From Ziziphus jujuba (lineage: Eukaryota > Streptophyta > Magnoliopsida > Rosales > Rhamnaceae), in the NCBI RefSeq assembly GCF_031755915.1, contig NC_083379.1:47314001-47378000 (forward strand): a stretch of 64,000 bases of DNA, read 5' to 3'. Below, piece by piece: positions 12,654 to 25,287 of this stretch. Position numbers and translations under genes: made by a program. Under the pieces are notes generated by a model. That model saw only the letters and a program-made list of their open reading frames with translations, did not search any database and had not been told where the DNA came from. Every line of letters begins with the position of its first letter. Positions within the stretch are counted from its first letter, which is position 1.

Positions 12654-15600
12654 ATTTCTCCTCCTTGCCTAATAGCTGCATAGACTTTGTTTCTCAGAGC
12701 TTCGAATCTTGCTTTTGGAAGAGTCTTGGTAAACGCATCTGCAATTTGGTTCTCAGTCTTACAATAAACCAATTTAATTTCACCAGCTTTCTGTTCTTCT
12801 CTCAAATGATACGTCTTGATCTTGAAATGCTTTGTCCTCCCATGAAAAATAGGATCATTTGAAATCGCAATGGCAGCCTGGTTATCTACACAAATTTCTA
12901 TTGGTTCACTTTGCTTCATGTGTAAATGTGCAAGTAATTTCCTGATACAAATTGCCTGATTTACTGTAGCATTGCTGCAACATACTCTGCCTTAGTTATA
13001 CTTTGAGCTATCACATCTTTTTTTTTTTTTTTTTTTTTTTTAGCTCCATGAAAAAATTCCTAACCCAAAACTGAAACAAAAACCTGTTGTGCTTCTCATG
13101 CCATCTACAAAACCTACCTAGTAACTATCAGAATAACAATGAAGCTTAAAAGATTGATAGCTAGAATATTTAATGCTCGTTATGCCCTTAATATATATTA
13201 CAATTTGTTTGGCAGCTTAAAAATGCATTTCACTAGCACAATGCATAATTCTTGAGAGCAACCTTACTACAAACATTATGTCCAGTCTAGTAGCTATAAG
13301 ATGCATCAAGCAACCAATTAGACTATCGTATAAGCTTTCATTAACTCTTTCTGTTCCATCCTCTTTGCTAAATTTCTCCTTTTGATTCATGGGTGTGCTA
13401 GTGCTTTTGCAAGCTTCCATGTGGAATTTCTTGATTATTTCCTTTATGTACTTCTTTTGGCTTATGAAGACTCCATGATGCTCTTGTTTCACCCCCATTG
13501 CTAGAAAAGAGGACATTAAACCAAGGTCTATCATCTCCAATGCTTCTAGCATTTTGGTTTTAAATTCTTTCAGTAGCATCTCATTGCTTCCTGTTACAAG
13601 AAGATCATCAACATAAACAGAAATTATAATTAAGTTAGCATCTATTTTATATATATCTATATATATATATATATATATATAATGTAGCTTCACTTGGACT
13701 TTTAACAAAACCAAGGCTTTAAAGATATTCATCTATCCTATCAAGCCCTAGGAGCCTGTTTAAGACCGCATAATGCCTTCTTCAGTAGGAAGGCCTTCTC
13801 ATCCTGTCCCTTAACTTGAAATCCTTCAGGCTCCTCTACATAAATTTCATATTGAAGATAACTATTAAAAAAAGTAGATTTTACATCCAATTGGTATATC
13901 TTCCATCCCTTTTGTGTAGCCAAACAAGTAAAATTCTGATTGTATCCAATTGTGCTACTGGAGCAAAGGTTTCTGAAAAATCTACTCCAAACACTTGATT
14001 ATACCCCCTCACAACTAACCTAACTTTGTATTTATTTACAGAACCATCTGCATTAAATTTGGTTCTGTAAACCCATTTGACTCTAATGACCTTTCTATGT
14101 TGAGGTCTATCCACCAACTCCCATGTATCATTCTTCTTAATCATCTTAAGCTCTTCTTCCATTGCTTCAACCCACTTGTCATCCTTCTCTACTTATTTAA
14201 ACTCTGTAGGCTCAATCACAGCAATGTTACATCTTTCATAAGTATCAGATAATAACCTTGTACCATTAATTGGTTCGTCATCTATGTTATCACCCATGTT
14301 TTGTTGAATTTCAAACCGTTGCTCCTTTACTAACTCCTCCCAGTTCTATTGTCTATCTTCCATGAATATGGCATCTCTACTTACAAGAATATTTCCATTT
14401 TGTGGTTGAAAAATTCTGTAAGCCTTGGATGCTTTGCTATATCCAATAAAAACTCTTAGTTTTGTCTTTTTATCGAGTTTATCTCTTTTCATCTATGGCA
14501 CATGAGAAAAACAAAGACAACCAGAAGTTCTTAGATATTGCAAGTCTAATTTGGAACCAAACCAAGCTTCAAATGGAGTTCCTTTCTATAAAACTCTGCC
14601 TGGCAATTGATTCAACTGATAAATTGCAGTGTTTGCAGCCTCCGCTCACAAGTTCTTTTGTAACTCCTTTTCATGCAGTAAACGCCTTGTCATTTCCATA
14701 ATATTTTTGTTTTTTCTTTCACTTACACTATTCTGCTGTGGAGTATATGGTGCTATAAACTGGTGCTCAATGTCGGCTTCAACATAGAAATTTTTGAAAC
14801 TATCACAAATGTATTCCTTTCCATTTGTCTGATCTGATTATTTACAACTTGTAACCATTTTGATTCTCCACCCAAGTTTTATATTTCCAAAAAATATTAG
14901 CAACTTCAGAGTTAAATTTTAGAAAATAAATCCAACATAATCTAGTATAATCATCATTAAATATAATATAATATTTATCATTTAAGGAAGACATTTTTTG
15001 AGGTTCTCCAACATCTGTATGCACTAGTTGAAGTTTGTGTGTTGCTCTCCATGTAGTTTGAGGAGAGAACCTTCTAACTTGCTTTCCATATTGACAAACC
15101 ACATAATCAGAAAGTTTGTCTTCCAGTAATGGTACTCCTTTTTTTTGTCTTCCAGTAATGGTACTCCTTTTACCATATTGAAATTCTGCATGTATAGAAG
15201 TCCAACGTGATGGAAATGCCATAATTCCGCATTGCTTGCACTGCCTAGAAAGGCTATCTACTCTTCTCCATCAGATTCAGAGCAAAGCTTTTTGCTCTCA
15301 TTTTCACCTTAAAAGCATCTTTTCCTTTTGCATATTTAATCCTGCACCATCTGATAAGCTTTCTAAAGCCATAGTTACTTTGCCTTTGACTGAAATGTAT
15401 TCCCCATTTCCAATTTTTACTTTGGAAATTTCAGTCTTGTCGAGTTTCTTGAAAAACTCTAGATCGTTAATCATGTGATTTGTGCAACCAATATCAATCA
15501 GCCAAGAATCACTAGAGCTATTGCTGACTGCAAAACAAGTTGCAACAAACATCTGCTTCTCTTAATTTGCTCAATAACAGTATTTGCTTTTCCTTCATGT

Positions 15601-16550
15601 TGTTGTGACTTATAGATTCTCTCCAAGTGCCCAATCTAACCACATTTCCTACATTTGACATCTGGTTTTTTTATAGTATGGGCAAGATGGATATGTTATC
15701 TCATCCTTTTTGTCATTGTTTTCAATTTTCTCATTGTTATTCTTCTTGTTGTCCTTCTTGTCTTTGGCTCCTCCTAAATTTTGTGCCTTTGCTTGAAAAA
15801 CATTCTCTACAGTTTCTTCTTTTGTCACCATTCTACTTTGCTTTTGAATATGCAATACATTTACTAATTCTGCAAGGATATACTTGACAAATTCTTAGAT
15901 TCTTCTAATGAAGAAATTTTAGACTCATACTTTTTAGGCAAAGTCACAAGAATCTTTTGTACAATTTGTCCATCAAAAAAATCCTTACCCAGCAACCTCA
16001 CCTTGTTTACTATGTCTAGCAACTTGTCAAAGTATCTTTGATGGTCTCTGTCTCCTTCATTCATAGCACTTCAAACTCCCTGATCAAGTTAAGCACTTGC
16101 ATGTTTTTTGTTCTTTCATTGCCTTAGTATTCGTTTTTAAGATAATCCTAAATAGCCTTTGCTGACTGCAGATTCATGATTCTTGTAAATATGATGCTTG
16201 AAATAGTAAAGAATAGACACGTTTTAGCTTTGGACTTCTTTTTCTTCCTCTCTTTGTGAGCCTTTAGTTGTGTCATCTTGGATTTTCCGGCAATGGTGGA
16301 ACATTATAATCCTCCTCTACAACTTTCTAAAGATCTAATGCTTCAAGATTGACTATCATTTTAATAGCCCCAGCTTGATAGTTATCACCATTAAAAATTG
16401 GGGGAGATGAGAGAATGTTGTTTCAACTTCCATTTTGTAATGTTTTTGTGTTTCTAATCTTTTAAGTTACTGGCTTTGGGTTTTTATGTTTCTGAGTTTG
16501 TATTTAGATTCACTCAATTCACAGATCCTTAAGATGAGTGTTCTGATACC
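12632..16550 (-). pseudogene. Degenerate gag-pol of copia element 2
   Basis: Copia protein pieces occur in order on the minus strand but in several frames: gag (15864-16064 and upstream), a knuckle region (15649-15855), protease with an aspartate in a DxGC-type site (15304-15552), integrase (14842-15222), reverse transcriptase (13741-14162, then 13217-13732 with YVDD at 13604-13615) and RNase H (12632-12919). Frameshifts and stops separate them. A TA microsatellite at about 13650-13682 has grown just before the YVDD block, and a 22-base T run lies near 13020-13042. It is non-functional. Confidence 0.9.
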
Positions 16551-16554
16551 AATT

Positions 16555-16786
16555 TGTTGTTATAAGACACAAGAATATAGAAAACCAGAATATCTTTTTT
16601 AATTCACTGTAGTGCTCTTTAAATAGAGCTAACATTTAACAAAAAAATAAAGATATTTCTTAAATACAAGGCATGACTAATAGCTTCCTAATTTCTAGCC
16701 ATAAACAAAACAGCATAACAAATTTCCTAACGACTTGGTCAGCTGTAACCAACTTCATATGCAGCTACTTAGGCACTATTGTAACA
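16555..16786 (-). repeat. 5' LTR of copia element 2
   Basis: This 232-bp copy lies next to the primer-binding site. On the minus strand gene B exon 3 reads into it and stops at a TAG (16765-16767). Confidence 0.9.
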
Positions 16787-18192
16787 TCTGTGAAAATCTT
16801 TGCCATTTCGTTGGTGTCTTGTTGTAAAATTATTCCACCATTCTGTCGAAAGAACTTTTCCTTGAGCTTTATTAGCCTTCTTTGCTTGGAAACTAAGTAT
16901 ATCCAAGTCCCACTTATAAGTAATGTAATAAATCCAATGGCAATACCTACATGAAATGTTCAAGTTAATTTCTATTTTCTACACGTAAACTTGTGTACCG
17001 TATGCACCATTCACATTATTTTAATAATATAGTGTGTGTATATATATATGCATACCAATGGCAGCCCTAATCCCTGGTAATTGATTTTTGCAACCAGTTC
17101 CACCTCTTCTTCCATCTCCTTTGAACCAGGACGGACAAGAACAAGTATAACTCCCCTGCATATTGATACAGTACTGAGTTTTGGAGCAGTTATTGAGGCT
17201 TGGATTCTCACATTCATTGATGTCTGCATATTATTAGGAAAAATGATAAAAATATATATATATATATAAATTATTATATGATATAATATTAATGATATTT
17301 TTCTTAATGTAAAACAATTAACATACATACCTTTGCAACCATCCGGTTGATATGGGTTTCCTTGGAAACCATCTTTGCATAAGCAATAATAATATCCAGA
17401 ACCATCATCAAGGCCTTGTGTTCTGCTGTTTTTTCCACATGTATCGTATTCCTGACTTATAGCCCAATCAAGCACCAGAGGTAGCTTCTCTTGGGGAAAA
17501 TTGGTAACATAATTACGAGAGAAATTGAACTGGTTTTTGTCAACAATGAAAGCATAGCTGCAGTTATTGAAATCCCTTGTGTACTTATGTTTATTAAAGC
17601 TATATGCTTCGAGTGTTATATTTTGGAGTCTTCCATAAAAACTGGGTCTCTGGACACATCCAAGATCTGAGCAAGATCCACTCTCAACGACCTCAAGGCT
17701 TGAACACATAGTCGCCAAAATGAAGAAATATCTCTGATTGTTATAATCGTAAGCACTAAGGTAGGAATAAGATTCACAGCCAACTACAGTGAACATGTTT
17801 TTGTGAGAGAAAGTAAACATGGTATTGGGGGGTGTCAAAGTAGCAACTGACTTGTTACTTGGTATTTGATCCCCGGACTTGGTGTAGCAATCTCTGGTAA
17901 CATCAAACTGTATGCTCATCTCAGATCGTTCAGCAGAAATTCGAGTGACCGTGAGATTATTAGTACCTATCAGCGGTGTAGGATGACCAGAGGAATTGTC
18001 ACATTGGATGAGAAAATTGTGATCCAAACAACATTTTTCAGTGAGGCCAAATGGATATGGAATGTCTATATCTCCACAGTGGCGGACACAGCCAGACAAG
18101 TCTAGTTGATCACCACTTGCTGCTAATAATAAGAACAATAATGTTGTACTTAGCCAAAGCGGTTCATGGAAATGAAATCTTAAGACCACCAT
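16765..18192 (-). pseudogene. WAK gene B, 5' half: ectodomain plus transmembrane helix, open for 403 aa
   Basis: Exons 18192-17331 (862 nt), 17223-17056 (168 nt) and 16946 downward join in frame. Reading on through the shortened exon 3 into the LTR of copia element 2 gives a stop at 16765, so 403 residues. The product would have a signal peptide (about 1-28), a GUB_WAK domain with intact C-x3-CGDIDIPYPFG, a six-cysteine EGF module (about 288-343), a transmembrane helix (about 344-363) and about 40 juxtamembrane residues, but no kinase. An 18-bp in-frame deletion lies near 16818. Exon 1 differs from gene D by only about 3% while the upstream flank differs by about 11% (by eye). I call it a pseudogene of a WAK, but a kinase-less membrane receptor is possible if the transcript is stable. 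Confidence 0.75.
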
Positions 18193-21100
18193 TTTGGGAC
18201 TTGGGAAGAAGTGCCTTAATGGTTGATATTGTATGCTTCTCTTATCTTTTTTGTAGGTACTTGGAATGAAGATCCAATATTCAATTTGATGACGCAACAA
18301 ATCGTGGGTTTAATATTATAGCTATTGAAGTTTAGAGTTGAAACTGTAATTGAGCTTGGATATGTAACATACCAGCGACTTTTTGATAGGAACCCTGCTC
18401 AATCGGAAAATTAACAGTGGTTGACTTGACTGATTAATTAAAAATACAGGTGATAAAAGGTTAAGTACTTTCATATTTTCTTTACTTACAAAAGAAGAAA
18501 ACACATAATATATATATATATATATATATATAAGGGTCATGACCACCTGATTATGAACTGCAAAGTTCACAGGGGAAAGGCATGTGGCAAGCTACAAAGG
18601 AGGAGCCTGACTTTTATAACTTAATTCAATTATTTAGGGATCTTTTTTTATAATCAAGAAGATAATTAATTATATATATATATATAGGGAATCACTCATA
18701 CATCAGGCAATAGAAAAGACCCAATCAATTAATTAACAATGTCAACTAATGGATATATCTAGCTTTGATTAGTTTAATTTATCTAATTAATCACCCAAAT
18801 ATATTCAAATAATATTATTGAAATTGCTGAATACAAAATCAATGAATTGGAGAGGAGAAGCCTAGTCTTACACGAAATTGATTGAATATGTCTACTTCCA
18901 TCAATCACACCTTGATTGGAAATTGCTGATCCAAATTATTTATTTCCTCTATGTACTACTGACTTTTTATTTTTTTTAAAAAATTATAAAAATGAAGAAA
19001 TTTGTGAAGGGTTGAGAAAAATAGCATTGCTTGACACAAGATTAATTAGCAGATAATTCAAAACAGAAGCAATACAATTTAAATAAGCCTGTTGACACGA
19101 CCACCCCTCCATCTTAAAAGAAAATACAAAAAGAATTAACAAACTAACAAAGACTTCCCTTGCGAAAACTAAAAAACAAATAAAGACATCCGGGTTTGTT
19201 CAAAATATTTAACCCCACCAATTAAGTTGTTGTTATTCAGATTTTTTACTTTAAATATATTCTAGTTTTAAATTAATGTTCGACTTGAAACTCGAAATTA
19301 CTAGTTTATATATTTTAGTAAAGCAACTGTGTCCTGTTTTGCATCATGAATCATTGTTAGCTCATCAAATCGAGTCTTATCTGCAATGATATGCCAAAAG
19401 GTTATTGAGGTGGAATAATAAAAAATAGAAAAAAAAAAAAAAAGGATGAAGCAGCTGTAGGCAGGCCAATCCTAGTGGAAGACACTGTCAGGGAGTTTGG
19501 TTGGGGATGGCCCATTTGTTAAAAAATAACACAGATGTCCTAAGATGAGCTCAATAAGAACAGAAATCTTGTGTGGAACAAAAGGGTAAAAACAGAACTT
19601 GTTTGATTTTGATTTTCAATACGATATGAATACGAACCATGGAACAAAAAGATAAAAGCTCATTTGATTTTAATTTCCATTATTAATACAAACCTTGAAA
19701 ACTTGGCCTATCCAATCCTTTAGACCTTCGAAATTTGAAGAAATAGACATTATAAACGTCAACATGGTTATGTAATATAAAACATGAACACAGAGAAAAC
19801 TGAGAGCATCAAAGTGTACAATATAGGGGATTGGGCCAAAAAGATGGGAAAATTTGAAAAGAAGAAAGAAAAATTGTAGTTCATGGTTGCTTAGCCGCCA
19901 TTTTTATTTGGATTCCGTTACTTAAGGAGATTTTGTTTTGTTTGTGTGACAATGGAAGTGACCTTGTAAACATGATGGTTTTTAATTTGTAGCCACCACT
20001 TCAATGGAAGACTGATTCAACACTACGCTACAAGTCACTGCCAGGTTTAAGAGTTTTTCTATTTGTCAATATATATATATATATATATATATATTTATGC
20101 TGATGTCTTCTATGTAACAGTGTCCAAATATATATGACAAATAATGTTGGAGCACACAATGGTTGTTGTTGCAGTAATTACTAAGAAACTTCTTTTTTAT
20201 TTGGTTTGTAGGTAAGCCAATCATCAAAATTCTCTATTTCATTATATCCATTACATGCATGAACTCTTTATGATTTCGATTCTCTATTTCTAGGTACGTA
20301 TAATTTATATGTTTGCATAACATCAGATCTATCCGCTAATTACTAATCGAAAATAGATATCTAAAAAGAAACAAAATAATATCAGCAATAATTATGATCG
20401 AGTTAAAATCTATACATTAATGATTTAAAAAGAGTATATATAACAACGTTGTTACACTCACAAGAATTTATGAAGCTATAGTTACTAGAGATAACAAAAA
20501 TTTAATGGTACAAGAATAAAGTAGTCTATAGGATTTGTGTAATATATTCCACTCTTTACTTTTAAAATTTATTATAACATGCTAAATACTAGAGCAGAGA
20601 GAGAGGAATGTCTCAGGATCATGAAATATATGAAAGCAGAGGTTGGATATGGCTATGATATCTGCTATTAAAGACCTGCTAGAATATGTTGAATACAATA
20701 AATAATAGAAAATTTTCATTGCCACATCAGAACAAGCAATGAAGAGTAAGATTTAATAGACAAAAGTGAGCGTCTATATTTGATGTATAGGATTACAAAA
20801 AGAGAATATTGGGCAGCGGAGATGTCAAAATGCAAATGGACTAGTGAACATTTACCGGAATTCTAATCAAACTTGTAGAAGGAGTTTTGGGACGGATTGT
20901 TTGCTTTCTAGACCTCTGGATTCCTTCTGTGTTCCTGAAGGTGTAGAAACCTTAGAAATGGTTAATTTAGGCATCTAAGACACAGCAGCACTTGTTTGAA
21001 TGCTGTCTATTTTGTGCATCAACTTCAATCAGAGAAAGGAAAAATTAAAAAGCAAGCAGAAAATATTGGCTATGCATTGAGATACAAAGATATGTTTGCT

Positions 21101-21504
21101 GAGTAATATTAGACTTGATAGAGGTAATGAGATATAGCAATCTAGTTTATTTTGTGAAGAAGCGAAGGAATTCGTTTAGTTACAGTATTAGCAGATTATT
21201 CAACAGCAGAGCAATATTATTTAGAATTCACCACTTTTAGGACGACACTCTAGCTATAAAGTTTTCTATATAAAGATACATGTATTCTTATTGAAGAAGT
21301 CCATACAGATATAGATAAAGGATCCCAAATTAATTATTCTTCTACTTATATATTTTTTCAATGAACATTCTCTTTCAAGTTGTGATCCTCCATAGATTTG
21401 AACACTTCAAATACGTATAAGAAGGAAACGAATAGAAAACTAGGAGCATCTAAACATATATTGTGTAAATACATATATGATTATATAGCAACCTGATCTA
21501 TCGT
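18193..21504. other. Upstream region of gene B and duplication junction
   Basis: No gene is seen. Positions 18193-19878 align with 27737-29489 upstream of gene D. From 19968 onward the sequence aligns with the window start, so the junction between the two tandem modules lies at 19879-19967. There are TA tracts near 18510-18532 and 20070-20092. The right part is the 3' flank of gene C. Confidence 0.65.
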
Positions 21505-24043
21505 TTATCTCCCACTGAAATCCGATGTGATGGCATCATTCGAAACACTTTCACCATAGTAGTCTTTTTAAGAATTGAATGTTTGATCATTAAGCAGGTT
21601 TTCAGTCTCTTCCAAATTCAACTCTGTTTTAACCCATGGATGCTTTTCAGTTCTTCTTATTCCTTCCAATTCCATTGCTACTTCTTTCATTGTAGGTCTA
21701 TCTTCTCCTTTCACGCTCAAGCATCTTCTCGCAAGCTCAGCCACTTCCTTAAGTTGCTCTCTGTTTTCTTCATTCACTGTATGACTCTCTAGTATTTCAT
21801 ATAATCTGTCCTCTAGCAAGGAATAAAGGAAATGCATAGCTAGATTTCGCTCCTTTTCTGGTCTATTGACTGAGACCGCTTTTTTTCCCATCAGTATCTC
21901 AACAAGAACAACTCCAAAGCTGTAGACATCACTTTTCTCAGTCAATTGGTTGGTTTGCAAGTATTCAGGATCTAAGTATCCAAGAGTTCCTTGCACCATT
22001 GTTGCTGCTTCAGTTTGACCCAGTGGAATCAATCTTGATCCTCCAAAGTCTAAAACTTTTGCAGTCATCGAATTATCAAGGAGTATATTTGAAGACTTGA
22101 CATCTCTGTGGATAATTGGTGTTGAAGCTGCAGAGTGCAAACATGATAGAGCTCCAGCAGTTTCTGCCGCCATTCCTAACCGGGTTTCCCAAAGAAAGTT
22201 GGATGCCTTATCCCTATTATGTATGTCCTCAAAGAGATTACCATTAGGAACAAACTCATATCCAAGTAAAGGAACTTCTGTTTCCAAACAACATCCCAAG
22301 AGTTTGACCACATTCCTATGATTAATCTTGGAGAGTACAACACCCTCGTTAATGAATTGCTCAACTTGGGTTTGGTCCTTAATCTTGGACTTCTTGATGG
22401 CAACAATCCTATTATCTGGTAAAGTTCCTTTGTAAACTACTCCAATACCTCCTTTGCCAATGATTGTGCTGTCATTATAGTTGTTTGTAGCTTTTCTTAG
22501 CTCTAATTCTGTGAAAATGTCTGCCATTTCATTGGTGTCTTTCCGGCGAGAGAGTTTTCGTTGTAAAATTAATCCACCATTCTGCCGGAAGAACTTTTCC
22601 TTGAGCTTTATTATCTTTCTTTTCTTGAAAAACCAAATATATCCAACTGCCACTTATAAGTAACGTTATGACTCCGATGGCAAAACCTACATCCAAATTG
22701 CAAGACACTAGATAGGCATAATCATAATATAAAGCCATTTGTTAATTTCCACTTGTGCCATGGAAGTATAGAGTTGAACATTTTGCTGTTATTGTTAATC
22801 AACGAACTACTCAGAATGAGCAAAAAAAATTCATTTGGTAAAAATGACTCAAACAGAACTCAGTCTCTCTCTCAGGAAAAAAAAATAGAAAATGAAAATA
22901 TTGATGCATACCTATGGCAATCTTAATCCCTGGTAATTGATCTTTGCAACCGGTTCCATCTCTTCTCCCATCTCCTTTGAACCAGGAGGGACAAGAACAA
23001 GTATAACTCCCCTGCTTGTTAACACAGTACCGGATCTCAAAGCAGTTATTCAGACTTAGATTCTCACATTCATTGATATCTGCAAATTCCATATGAAATC
23101 CAAAGCATAAAACTATAACAAGGTTTTCCAGTTACTTGGTACAAACAAATTAAATTATATTTCATTACTGAAAAAACATATACACATATACCTTGGCAAC
23201 CATCATTTAAATATGGGTTTCCTTGGAAACCCTTCGTTCATTGGCAATAATATCCAGAACCATCCTCAAGGTCATGTCTTCTGCTATTTCTCCCACATGC
23301 ATCATGGTCATAACTTACAGACCAATCAAGAGCCAGGGGGAGCTTCTCTTGAGGGAAATTGATAACATAATCACGAAAGAAACTGAACTGATTTTGTTCA
23401 ACAAAAAAGGCATAGGTGCAGTTGTTGAAATCTCTCGTGTTCTTGTGCCTGTGATAGCTATAGGCCTTCACTGTCATATTCTGGAGTCTATCAGTTATCT
23501 CTATAGAAGTGCACCCAGGAGAAGTGAGCAAGCAGGTCCAGTGGGCAAGCTATAAATGCTTCCACATGTGGTGGACAAAGTCAAGTAGATACTTTCATTA
23601 TTGGTTTCATATGCAGCAAGGTATGAATAAGATTCACACCCAATAATAGTGAAGACATTTTTGGTAGAGATGCTAAACATGGAGTTAGGGCCCCTTAGAA
23701 TTGATTTATTCTTGGTCACTATTTGTTCACCAGACTTTTTATAGCAATCTTTGGCAGCATCAAACAAGATGCTTATCTGAGGTTGTTCGACAGAGATGCT
23801 ACTTACTGTGAGATTACCTATGAATGGTACAAGATAGAGGAGTTGTCGCAATGGATGAGAAAATTGTCATTCAGAGAACAGTTTCCAGTGATACCAAAAG
23901 GATATGGAATGTCTACATCTCCACAGTGGCGGAGGCAGCCTGATGAGTTTAGTTTATGATCAGTTGCTCATACTGCTGTGCTGCTAATTTTATTATTAAT
24001 GTTTCTAGCCAAAGCATCAATCCATGTAATCTCAAGACCACAT
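21505..24043 (-). pseudogene. WAK gene C: pseudogene, sister copy of gene A
   Basis: All three exons are recognisable: exon 1 about 24043-23192, exon 2 23079-22912 (intact EGF, 168 nt), exon 3 from 22686. Lesions against gene A are a changed start context that puts the ATG at 24041-24043 out of frame, deletions and a frameshift in exon 1 (about 23500-23535 and 23835), a TGA in the exon 1 EGF-like end (about 23241), a 1-bp insertion just after the transmembrane segment (about 22640) and an early TAA (21568-21570) removing the last ~20 residues. The kinase frame 21568-22653 is otherwise open, with [12 protein letters not shown] instead of DFGA, and a glycine loop GKGGIG. It is almost certainly inactive. 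Confidence 0.9.
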
Positions 24044-24808
24044 CGTTGGGATTCAGAAGATCATGGATATCTGACAAAGGTTATATATGCTTATATATGT
24101 ATGTATGTAAAATTTGATGGCTATAATAATCTGGAAGAAAATAGCTAGAAACTGCAGAGTTAGCCAGTTAATTATTTAAATTTTGGTTGACTAAATCCTC
24201 TTCTGGTTTTGTGGGCAACATGGATTGGCTTGTGTGGTTGCTTAAGCTGCAAGGAACTTGCTAGGCATCTTCAGTTTATAAGAATGTTCAGCTCTGTCAT
24301 GAGCTCACAGAAACTGAATAATAAGCCTATAAACTTCCAAGCCTTGACTTTTTAAAACTTAATTTATAAGGTGACTTTTTTTTTTTTTTTTTTTTAAATT
24401 ATCAGTGAAAGTGATCACAAAATGTAATAAATTTTTTGGAGACTATTGAACTAAATATATAATCAACATTTATAATGTCAACCAAGCAAATTCTTTGATA
24501 TATATAGCTATGATTGATTAGTTTATCAATTAATTAATTACCCAAACAAATTCACACCCTGTTTAACTTGGTGATGATTGTAACATGGATCACTTGGAGA
24601 CCAAGTCTAGTTTAAGATGAAACTTTGGTTATATTGTAACATGGATCACTTGGAGACCGTATCTAGTTTAAGATAAAACTTTGGTTAAACACATAACTAC
24701 TTCCATATTTAACGCCTTCATTCAAAGTAGCAAATTTAACTTGTTTAATTCAAGAACTTTAAATTTCTCGGACATAATTTAACTTGTTTAATTCAAAAAC
24801 TTTGAATT

Positions 24809-24839
<31 letters not shown>

Positions 24840-25287
24840 GGGTTGGTAAAGCAAGACTTTGACTGGGACTTCAAAAGTTTATTTTGTGAAGAACAGAAGT
24901 AATTTTTTTTAATTACAATACTAGCAGATTATTCAACAACAGAGGAATATTATTTAGACTTTCACGACTATTAGGATGACACCCTATATGGTTTTCTATA
25001 TAAAGATATATTTTCTTGTTGAAGAAGTTGATACAGAAACCGATAAAAGATCACAAACTAATTATTATTCTTCTACTTATTCTCTCATTTTTTTTAAAAT
25101 CAACATTCTCTTGCTATGAGTTTCGGTCCTCTGTAGATGAACACTTTAATCAAGTGTATATCTAACGTGCGCTGCTTTATGATATATTTATACATATAAA
25201 AAATAAAAAAAATAAAAAGGGAATGCTAAGATCATCTGAATATAAATTGTTTAAATACATATGTTATAATATGACAATGTTATCGGT
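24044..25287. other. Intergenic region between genes C and D
   Basis: No gene is seen. It aligns with 4217-5828 except for the solo LTR missing here. It holds a 56-bp tandem duplication (24579-24690) and T runs near 24376-24397 and 24808-24840. Confidence 0.6.
24579..24690. repeat. 56-bp tandem duplication
   Basis: Two adjacent copies start at 24579 and 24635 (TGTAACATGGATCAC...), differing at a few bases. The equivalent place upstream of gene A (about 4768-4823) has a single copy, so the doubling is specific to this copy. Confidence 0.85.

Larger units (their letters stand above)
12416..16786 (-). mobile_element. Copia element 2: old, degenerate Ty1/copia retrotransposon in exon 3 of gene B
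   Basis: LTRs lie at 12416-12653 (238 bp, 3' LTR) and 16555-16786 (232 bp, 5' LTR). They are flanked by a TCTGT duplication at 12411-12415 and 16787-16791. On the minus strand a primer site of the TTGGTATCAGAAC type sits next to the 5' LTR (about 16540-16552), and a purine tract GGAGGAGAAAT precedes the 3' LTR. The LTRs differ at roughly 30 positions plus indels (about 12% by eye), so this insertion is far older than copia element 1. It is in the same orientation as the WAK genes. Confidence 0.92.

Noticed and set aside
17011..18300. A single long minus-strand frame through exon 1, intron 1 and exon 2 of gene B
   Set aside because: Exon 2 is read in the wrong frame there (no EGF cysteine pattern), and the intron part is TA-repeat sequence. 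The spliced model fits the paralogues.
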